The position numbers and the translations under genes are program-made. Positions 56,455 through 64,000 of a DNA stretch of 64,000 nucleotides are shown here, piece after piece. This DNA is from Colias croceus (taxonomy: Eukaryota; Arthropoda; Insecta; Lepidoptera; Pieridae). The stretch covers positions 1,624,501 through 1,688,500 of the forward strand of contig NC_059547.1 in assembly GCF_905220415.1 (NCBI RefSeq), read 5' to 3'. A model generated the notes under the pieces. It saw only the letters and a program-made list of their open reading frames with translations. It did not search any database and had not been told where the DNA came from. Position 1 is the stretch's first letter, and every line of letters begins with the position of its first letter.

Positions 56455-56660
56455 TAACTGACAAGTTCACCGACAAATCCGCGCGCGCACACACACGTAC
56501 GCGGATTTGTCCGGCGCGGCTCGGGTGCGGCGCGGCGCTCGCGTCTCCAGACGGCGAGCCCGCGCCGAGCCGCGAGCCGCGCACAACTACACATACACAC
56601 GCAGATTGGTCCGCGGACTTGTAGCCAGCTACAAATCCAGCGGATGGGTGCGCCTGTGAA
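56455..56660. repeat. GC-rich block 2 with CGGATTTGTCC and GAGCCG motifs
   Basis: GACAAATCCGCG and CGCGGATTTGTCC form an inverted pair at the start. The centre is extremely CpG-rich (GCCGAGCCGCGAGCCGCGC), and a CACACAC stretch follows. Overlapping open frames on both strands result from the base composition. Relation to block 1 is clear in motif content, but I could not define element ends. Confidence 0.5.
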
Positions 56661-58067
56661 TGGTACCCATAACATTATATCCGAGCGTACCCGCATTGCT
56701 TCAAACAGCATACAATAAATAGCTGAAACCTCGACTACGGTTAACAAATGAGAGTAGTCCGTCAGAAACTAAGCGCGTCAACACGAACCTAAAGAAGCGC
56801 TACATGCAATAGTGTTTTGTTGATATGCTATTAACATTTATACATTGTCTCCTTTAATTTAAACATCTGCATATTTATAAAATAGCAGAAAATTGTTTTT
56901 TTTTTATTATTATTAGCACCGCTGTTAACATATAGGCCTGGTTTGGAGATGTGCTACGGCATTTGTATGTGATTTTAATAGATTGAATATATCAAACACG
57001 TGTATGAGAAAACTAGTAAAATAGTGGAGCAAATGGTTGAATACAAAAATAAATCGGTCTGTTTGCAATACTTTATTATCTCGAATCGATAACACTGCAA
57101 TAGCAAAACTGCAATAGAATCATGTTTTTATTTATTTATATGGTACACCTACTTCTTAACCAACTACAATGGTCTAAGTGAACAGTGTCTATGTTACATG
57201 TAATAACGATCGATCAATGTATTTCTATGAATCACTTTAAACTCTACTGTGACTGACTATCATTTCATGCACCAAATAGAATAACAACATTTATATCGCC
57301 TCAAAAGTAACCTATATCTTACCAAGAATCAAATTTATCTCAACGTATATCCATTTCACGCACACGAATTCATCACATGCCATATCAATATTTCGTAGCT
57401 CATCTGTTAGCATCAGTTCATTCTAGTGATGAACTGAACACGGTCAGTTCAATTTTCCGCGCTGCGTCCACGATGACGTCACAAAGGACTTTGTAGCGTT
57501 GGATTTTCTCCTTGATTTTATAATGAAACGTTTGTCAAAGTGTGCGCTCAATTTTGCTATATCTTGCACTTTTGCGTTTGGGATACGATGTGGAGATACA
57601 CGTGGATTCGTTTTGCGTGTCTTTTTTATTTTTATGCTGTTGTGTGTTTTGTGTATAGGCTATTATTATGATATTGTGATGGTGATTTATTCAATAAATA
57701 TTCAGACTATTCGCTGACTTAATCCTTTTATTCATCCAGTCGCTTTTGAACACAACAGTTAGCATAATCTGTTAAAATGTCTCACTTCTAAACAATAAAA
57801 AAAAATTATATCATAAGTTAAATATGTTAAATATTTATATCATCAATATTATTATATTAATAGGTAAATAAAAATTATTTACTGTATATTAGTAGCACAA
57901 TAAAAGCACAATAAATGATTACAGAAAAATAAAACCATATCACATAATCTAATATGACGGTTTATTAGTATTGTGATACATATTGAATATCTATTATACT
58001 AACTAACACCTTTGTATCGAAGCTCATTGGAGCTTCGATTGATCTTGATAAATTCTGTCGTATAATA
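56661..58067. other. Unassigned sequence
   Basis: A 72-codon plus-strand frame (57,499-57,717) has a hydrophobic stretch in its C-terminal half but no family resemblance. It lies just after a GATGACGTCAC motif (57,473). I do not call it a gene. Confidence 0.35.
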
Positions 58068-58074
58068 ATATGTA

Positions 58075-58310
58075 GCAGGCAAATTTTATGATTTCGCCGT
58101 TTACAAACGGCGTCAGTTTACAAAAGCTCGGCATTTTGTATTATGCCGAGAAGTCGGACATTTGATTTTTTTTAGACTTGTTAGACAGTTAAAATAGGTT
58201 CTTTTTATTCGTAAACTACACAGAAATAAGAGCGTTAAAAATAAACATGAAGAGAGGAAAAATTCTCGGCATAATACAAAATGGCGAGCTTTTTACAATT
58301 TGCCTACGAC
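58075..58310. mobile_element. Foldback MITE with CTCGGCATTTTGTATTATGC arms
   Basis: AAAAGCTCGGCATTTTGTAT continuing to GCCGAGAA (58,121-58,152) is inverted at 58,262-58,293. The outer AGGCAAATT is also inverted. ATATGTA stands on both sides (58,068-58,074 and 58,311-58,317) as a likely 7-8-bp target duplication, which would fit hAT. The left arm has an extra ~30 bp with its own hairpin (CGCCGTTTACAAACGGCG). Confidence 0.7.
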
Positions 58311-58544
58311 ATATGTACGATGTACACAAATTTTGAATTCAAACCTCAAATAACAATACCTATTAAATTATAATTACGTTTGAATTATTCACTGTAAAAC
58401 CGAAGGATATTGGGACTACACGTGAGCTTTCTAGCGTTGTATATTGTGGTTATCACTGAAGCTTGGTCAGGTGACTCAGGGACATTCAAGTGCATTGAAG
58501 AGGGTCTAATGAACATGTTAAGGTTTGTTATGATGTAAATGTAA

Positions 58545-58664
58545 TCTATACTAAAATATTATAAAGCTGAAGAGTTTGTTTGTTTGTTTGAACGCGCTCA
58601 TCTCAAGAACTACTGATCCGATTTGAAAATTTGTTTCGGTGTTAGATAGCCCATTTATCGAGGA
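58545..58664 (+). mobile_element. Helitron-like element, Hel-B, 3' truncated
   Basis: TCTATACTAAAATATTATAA through GTTTGTTTGTTTGAACGCGC to the GCCCATTTATCGAGGA block, where family similarity stops. Confidence 0.75.
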
Positions 58665-58920
58665 CCCCTGTCCTAAATTTCTTTACTATTAAATTTAGTC
58701 TAACTTCAGCTCCCGCAAGTAAATAAACTAAGTACCTACCCTATACCTAAAGTCAGTGATGGATCCCAATAAATTTAAACATTTATTTATTAAATGTAAA
58801 GAGTAATTACCATGTAAAGAACAGTAAATTAACGTCATTCTTAACCGTCATATTTTACAGTACACCCTTTCACACCCTTTCTTTATAAATTCTGCGGTCT
58901 ACATATCGGGCTTAAGTTTA

Positions 58921-59485
58921 ATTTTTTTTTTTTTTTTTTTTTTATGTCAGAGCAAGCAAAGGGGCAGGTGGGCCACCTGATGGTAAGTGGTCACCACCGC
59001 CCATAAACACTTGCAACACTAGAAGTGTTGCAGGTGCTTTGCCGGCCTTTTATGGACAAATAAGCTCTTTTCTTGAAGGCCCCAATGTCGTAGTTGTTCG
59101 GGAACACCGCAGGTGGCAAATCGTTCCACAGTTTCACCGTACGCGGAAGGAAGTTGCGGGTGAAGCGGACAGTGGTGGAGCGCCAACCATCCAGATGGTG
59201 CGGATGGAACTGGTTTTTACGGCGTGTGGTCCGGTGGTGGAACTGTGCGGCTGGTAGTAGGTGGAACAATTCCTCAGAGCACTCCCCATAGTAGATTCTG
59301 TACAGTATACAGAGAGACGCAACGTCTCTTCGCACTGACAGAGGATCGAGCCTATCGGAAAGCCTACGGTCATCGACAATTCGAGCTGCTCGACGTTGGA
59401 TGCGGTCAAGAGGAAGGAGTTGATACTGAGGGGCTCCGGCCCAGAGATGAGAACAGTACTCCATATGCGGTCGCACCTGAGCCCA
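58921..59485 (-). mobile_element. 5'-truncated Jockey/CR1-group LINE with poly(A) tail
   Basis: Reading the minus strand, a reverse-transcriptase C-terminal frame begins near 59,482. It is followed by a short 3' untranslated region (GACCACTTACCATCAGGTGG, CCACCTGCCCC) and a poly(A) run of about 25 (seen as T at 58,921-58,945). The tail and truncation are typical of a dead-on-arrival LINE insertion. I found no convincing target duplication. The 5' junction is placed where the protein similarity begins and is approximate. Confidence 0.85.
58991..59482 (-). pseudogene. Reverse-transcriptase C-terminal fragment of the LINE
   Basis: The minus-strand frame is open to a stop at 58,991. It shows the conserved order AQVRPHMEYCSHLWAG, LLPLDRIQRRAARIV, RRDVASLCILYRIYYGECSE, TVRFTRNFLPRTVKLWNDLP and AFKKRAY. 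These are typical of the region after the polymerase core in Jockey/CR1-group elements. The catalytic polymerase motifs and endonuclease are absent through 5' truncation. About 163 codons of LINE sequence have no internal stop or frameshift, so the insertion is fairly recent. The open frame extends 36 codons further upstream into unrelated sequence, giving a 199-codon frame. Not functional. Confidence 0.88.
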
Positions 59486-60811
59486 CCTAATTCTAGCAAC
59501 ATTGTGCCGTTCAAAGAGCCGGAATAATAAATAATTTAGCGAATTCACATTCAGATATCTCTGTATTCTGAAGGATCCGTTTATTAACAATTCAGCGATT
59601 TTAAATAGAATCGAAAACGTGCCAACTCGCCTTTACTCCAAGCGACTTGCGGTCTGTCATTTGATATTCATGTAATGGCATTATTCTGGAGGTAAAGATA
59701 TTGTATCGAAGTTTTGTTCGGTAATGTTATATTTGGGATTAAAGAGGACTGATGTCAAGGGTGAACGGTTGCTTGATACTTCTGAAGGTTTTTCCATCTT
59801 TTCATTTTTCAACTTATGAATGATTATATTTTTTTTGTACAAAACGTAAACAATGCGAATAATGTATTGATATGAATATTTTATAAGTATGATGGTTATA
59901 GTAGTTATACGGGCCCACACACAGCCCGCTGCTCCGCGCGTATAATTCCTCGTATATCTGCTCGCTCTGTGTGAACTCACCTTTTTAATTAAAATTAAAA
60001 AAAAAATACAATAAATATGGAACGGAACATAGCATCTATAGCATAAATTAAGTGTGCAACCTATTTTTATAGACGACGGTATTTGTAAGTAGGTTTATTG
60101 AGTATGGTAAATAGTATATAGGAAAGTGATGAGGAGGATGAAAGGACGCATTTTGAAATGGTCACTGCTTATTAGATCCCAGAAGAGTTTTCTTCGTTTT
60201 TTAGTTCTTGATGGTTACAAAAAGTCACCAATGCGCTATGAATTATAAGCCTCGTACACAAAGAGAAAACGGGTCTTCAAGCAGCCATAATTTTGCGACT
60301 AAAGCCAAGGTCATTAGTTCAAACATGACCCATAATTATAATCTATCCCATATGAAGTTAATCGTTGTTAAAATCTATTTGAAAATTATGTTTTAATGAT
60401 GATGAATAATTGTTTAGTAAGTTGAACATGGCCGCATATCCCGAGGCAACTTTATTCGGTTATAAATTCGTAACTACTAATTTAGGTTTAAACTTTACTA
60501 TACTAGTGGAACGCTATTTGAAATAATAATGATTAATAGAGTAAATGAGTGTTTTGTTTATATTAAGACTGCTACCTGAATTAAATGTAATAAATAAATA
60601 AAAATAAAATGGGTTGTATATTAGTGACGGTGCATTTACCACAAAATTAAAATATCTGTAATAGTAGTATTAGAGTTTCATATGTTAGATTTGGGTATTA
60701 AACGTACGTACATGTCTAAATTTAATAAGTAAAATATAAAGACTCTTTGTCTATATTGTACATCCTCAATGTTTATAGTTTCACTGTAGAATTTCCACTT
60801 TTCTCTTCAGT
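59486..60811. other. Unassigned sequence
   Basis: Frames at 59,681-59,980 (minus) and 60,208-60,396 (plus) have no domain. A CpG-bearing patch at 59,930-59,965 shares CTCGCTCTGTGTG with 30,319. No repeat ends recognised. Confidence 0.35.
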
Positions 60812-60821
60812 AAAATTACAA

Positions 60822-61015
60822 GACCTACCGCCGACCGCCTCCTTGGTATAGTGGTTGACGCGTGAGCGTAGAACCGAGGGGTCCTGGGTTCGATTCCCGG
60901 TGGGTACGAAGAAAAAAAAAATGTCTCGGTCTGGTAGGACACAGAAGGCTGATAAACAGATGTATGCATAATGCATCTGACCCTTACCCCACTACGGGGA
61001 TATGGGACTTCACAC
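60822..61015 (+). mobile_element. tRNA-derived SINE with 10-bp target duplication
   Basis: The head carries an A-box-like TGGTATAGTGGTTGACGCG and the perfect B box GGGTTCGATTCCC. An A-rich spacer and a body follow (TCTCGGTCTGGTAGGACACA, GAAGGCTGATAAACAG). AAAATTACAA stands on both sides (60,812-60,821 and 61,016-61,025), a perfect duplication. The acceptor ends do not pair, so this is a retroposed SINE and not a tRNA gene. The frames of 66-78 codons here read through it. Degraded relatives are at 62,255 and possibly 63,000. Confidence 0.85.
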
Positions 61016-61025
61016 AAAATTACAA

Positions 61026-61715
61026 TATCAACTCAGTAATCTATAAATATACAACGATGTAAAAGCGATATCGAAACGATTTCATTCAAAATATCCTGAA
61101 TATTCCCGTCAGATTCTCATATGAAGGTACAAGACGTGCCGTCTTATCCAGTTAGCCATAAATTTAAAAATGTATGTAGATACGCCTCGGACTGTTTTAC
61201 TGCTCTCCAATACCCAGAACATTTGTTAAGATTTTTATAGTATTTTCTTGTGTGATTTGAATGGAGTATTACTTATTATTGAAATGATAATATTGGTTTA
61301 CAAAAATATGAAAGTTTTGTTTTATGTGTCTTTTGATTTTTATTTGTATTCACCACCTACAAACGGTCCTATACCGTCCGTACCTACGGTCAAAGAAGTT
61401 TTTCGAAATACAAGTCTTAAATAACGTAGATTTTTACACCTCCATCAATTTTTATTTTTGCGTAAAAAACTTTTTCTAATGTTCTTTCATAATATTATCA
61501 CACTATCCACTAATAAAAATATATCCTATTCTATTGAATTGAATATATCATATTCTACAGGATCAACAGCTGATCAGCAACTTTTGCTGGCAAACCAGCT
61601 TGTGCTTCACTTTATAGAGTTGTAAGGGATCACCACCGCGTACGAACACTCGCCATTTGTAGAGGAACTTAATAATAGGCATAACCAACCTTTGTTACTT
61701 ACCTTTTATGTATAC
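61026..61715. other. Unassigned sequence
   Basis: GGATCACCACCGCGTACGAA near 61,630 is reminiscent of the LINE 3' region at 58,991 and may be an old relic. Nothing else. Confidence 0.35.
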
Positions 61716-61806
61716 TCTATACTAATATTATAAAGCTGAAGAGTTTGTTTGTTTGTTTGTTTGAACGCGCTAATCTCAGGAACTACTTGTCTGATTTGAA
61801 AAATTC
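61716..61806 (+). mobile_element. Helitron-like element, Hel-B, 5' half only
   Basis: TCTATACTAATATTATAAAG, four GTTT units, to the TCTGATTTGAAAAATTCA block, then unrelated sequence. Confidence 0.75.
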
Positions 61807-62254
61807 AAGTAATCAATACTTTAGAAATGCAATACTAGCATAAATTATATTATAGCTTTCCTCGATAAACTGACTATCCAACGCAAAAAGATTAGCAATT
61901 GAGAACACAAAATCCTGAGATTAACTCGGTCTAATAAACAAACTCTACAGCATTATCATATGTATTTTACTTTCCAAATGTTACTCTACTTCAACAACGA
62001 TGGTCCTTCTTGTTACAGAAATAGAAATACTTAGTATATTAAAGCACATGCAGCCAAAGCACAGCTCCTAAAGGACGCAGAATTTGTAAAATTTCATGCA
62101 ATACCGATTCCACTATTGTGAATCGTCCCATTATGTTCCAACTTTATGCAGGAATCTGAATATCCGTATATATTTTTACAGAATGTGGATGAAAAGTTTA
62201 ACAGAAATGTATGTCATATATATTTTGTTACCGGTTTTATTCGTTTCTTGACCA

Positions 62255-62400
62255 GCTCTTATGTATAGTGGTTAAGGAGTGAAAGAAAGAAGGAGTCTTG
62301 GGTTCGATTTTCATTATAGTCAAAATTAAAAAGTCATTGTCTGGTCGTAGAAGGCTGATCAGCTACTTTTCCTTACAGAAAATTAATCTGTGAAAGCTTA
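62255..62400 (+). mobile_element. Decayed tRNA-derived SINE
   Basis: TATGTATAGTGGTTAAGG, GGGTTCGATTTT, GTCTGGTCGTAGAAGGCTGA in the same order and spacing as the SINE at 60,822, with many changes. No target duplication resolved. Confidence 0.6.
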
Positions 62401-62409
62401 TTTCGAAGT

Positions 62410-62585
62410 ATAATCTATATACATACCTTGTATTATGAAGCTCAACTGTTTGGTTGTCTGTTTGCTTGAACGCGTACCTCACTACTTACTACACTAGTTA
62501 CTTCACTATTAGATCTAGTCCATATAATGAGAAAGGTTATATTTCATAACGCTAATAAGAGCGGAGCAATGCGGGGCACAGAATA
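62410..62585 (+). mobile_element. Helitron-like element, Hel-B, heavily decayed
   Basis: TCTATATACATACC, then TGAAGCTCAACTGTTTGG, GAACGCGTACCTC and GAGCGGAGCAATGCGGGGC follow the family order. No CTAG remains. Confidence 0.5.
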
Positions 62586-62999
62586 TACTTGTTACATATA
62601 TCACGGTAGCATGTATTTAAACATGCCTATCAATAATTGTAATATAAGTTAATAAAGTCATGAATATTAAAGTTTTGTTCTACGAATATAGAATAAATAA
62701 ATTATTGGGTCAATATAATCTTGATAGAAGTTCGCGAAGTATTTTGGCTGTTTCTAACTCTATTGTAGCCAAAGCTGTGAATAATACGCAGAGTATGCCA
62801 GAAAACCTCTTGAGTTTATCATAGATCGCATATCTAGTAGATAATTTATTAGTTATATTGACCATATAACATACTATGAATATACAAACTCAATCTATAT
62901 ATATTTTATTATCTTGGTATAATTTATAGCATTTTATTTAATTTGATACAATGCTTACTAAACAAGAAATTTTTATAGAACAGAAAAAAATCATCACGA
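62586..62999. other. AT-rich sequence, nothing recognised
   Basis: No supported feature. Confidence 0.4.
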
Positions 63000-63062
63000 T
63001 CGATCATAGGGCGGGATTCGAACCCGCGTTTTCACCTTGCCGGTGCGACGCCTGAGCAATCG
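63000..63062 (-). repeat. tRNA-like T-arm of a SINE remnant
   Basis: CGCGGGTTCGAATCCCGCC on the minus strand is a perfect T-arm with B box. The arms upstream (GCTCAGGCGTCGCACCGGC) do not complete a cloverleaf. It shares GATCAT and the arm with 25,610. Confidence 0.4.
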
Positions 63063-63516
63063 AGTTTCTCCTCTTTCTTGTATATCTTACTTTGATTCAC
63101 AAATAATTATAATAAATTGTCAGCTGTACCTACTTGCATAAATTAATCCTGGAATCCAAATAGTTCTTGCATGACAATTTAAACTGCTAATTGATTTTTG
63201 TGCAAAAAGATACAGTAATAATTCTTAAGTATTATTGTAATTTCATGATAAAAGGTAAATTATAAAAATTCAAATAATATTTCTTCATAAAGTTTTATAG
63301 AAAATAATGCGAATTACTTGAAAATTAAACTTAAACCAGTACACAGGCTAACTTCGAAGATTCCCTACATGTAAAGTTACCAAATATATGAGAAAACTTT
63401 TAGCTTGTTGGGAATATACAAGGCTAGTTGTAAATGGAATATGCTTTCTGCAAATGTAAGTAAAGACAATACAATCCACCCTTGTAGTTTTTTTTTATAT
63501 TATGCCTATAAACTAA
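63063..63516. other. AT-rich sequence, nothing recognised
   Basis: No supported feature. Confidence 0.4.
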
Positions 63517-63711
63517 TCTATACCTACTTAATATTATAAAGCTGAAGAGTTCGTTTGTTTGTTGGAACGCGCTAATCTCGGGAACTACTGGTCTGATTTG
63601 AAAAATTATTGGTGTTATATAGCCAATTTATCGAGGAAGGCTATAGGCATCACGCTAAGACCGACAGAGCCGGAGCGGAGCCACACGGGTAAGACCGCGT
63701 GGCACTGCTAG
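63517..63711 (+). mobile_element. Helitron-like element, Hel-B (clean ends)
   Basis: Host A, then TCTATACCTACTTAATATTA, to ACGGGTAAGACCGCGTGGC, CTAG and host T. An internal deletion removes the tail of the TATAGGC block. Confidence 0.8.
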
Positions 63712-64000
63712 TTCTTAATAATATCAATTAAATTACTAAAAAGGACACCTAGGAGTTATATGAACTGTGTCTAATTGTAGTTTGCTGGCAGAGTTTATGT
63801 ATACGTGTATTATAATAAATATTCACTGGTTACCTTAAATTTAAAACATAGGTACCCACTTTAATAAAGATTTTTAATAAAAGAATCGCACTAAAATCAG
63901 TTCATTCATTTTTGATCTATGAGGTGACAGACAGACACTTAGACACTTAGATACAATAGTTATAAGAACATAGTTATGCCTAATATTCATTGAAGCTTAA

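Noticed and set aside
57499..57717. 72-codon frame with a hydrophobic C-terminal half, suggestive of a small membrane protein
   Set aside because: No recognisable family, and hydrophobic runs are common in AT-rich noise. It would need transcript support.
60838..60910. Possible tRNA gene with A and B boxes
   Set aside because: The acceptor ends do not pair, and the unit continues into a SINE body inside a 10-bp target duplication.

Overview
The window looks like a gene-poor, AT-rich stretch of a moth or butterfly (Lepidoptera) nuclear genome. The evidence is the repeat content: many short Helitron-like elements with GC-rich 3' hairpins, CTAG ends and (GTCT)n microsatellites of the kind known from lepidopteran genomes; tRNA-derived SINEs with (TTTA)n tails; Jockey/CR1-type LINE fragments; a TTAA-flanked piggyBac-like element; and a short run of the insect telomere repeat TTAGG inside another transposon. 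I cannot name the species. No complete host protein-coding gene is supported. Short open frames of 60-120 codons occur but are AT-rich, lack recognisable domains, or fall inside repeats. A region like this could be intergenic or lie in a long intron; sequence alone does not decide.

The only host genes I can call with confidence are two tandem minus-strand tRNA-Asp (GTC) genes near 7.0-7.4 kb. The only clearly recognisable protein fragment is the C-terminal end of a Jockey/CR1-group reverse transcriptase at about 59.0-59.5 kb (minus strand), attached to a poly(A) tail. Weaker LINE C-terminal remnants lie at 45.4 kb and 53.5 kb.

Layout. 0-3.2 kb: a MITE with 59-bp arms, then a 1.4-kb non-autonomous piggyBac-like element. 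3.5-11.9 kb: scattered Helitron-like copies, the tRNA pair and a 160-bp near-perfect hairpin. 12.1-13.0 kb: an 863-bp element with ~82-bp inverted ends carrying interstitial TTAGG. 13.5-23.6 kb: Helitron-like copies, a LINE 3' end with a 12-bp target duplication, and elements ending in AACCGACTTC. 24.5-28.2 kb: two of three copies of an unusual repeat whose 5' palindrome is inverted between copies, one copy split by a LINE insertion, plus a hAT-like element. 28.8-39 kb: more Helitron-like copies, a SINE and foldback elements. 41.1-45.5 kb: a Harbinger-like element with TTA duplications and a four-unit ~105-bp tandem array. 46-57 kb: further copies and three perfect short palindromes. 58-64 kb: a foldback element, the LINE and a SINE with a 10-bp target duplication.

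The most interesting signal is a set of small elements at 3.1, 10.5, 18.0, 23.4, 29.3, 42.3, 46.3 and 49.6 kb. They have a common layout: a short self-complementary motif (such as GAAGTGAAACTTC) at both ends, a small hairpin outside one end, then a T-run. That layout fits Helentron-associated elements. Local names (Hel-A to Hel-H, HINE-like, FF repeat) are mine and carry no database meaning.
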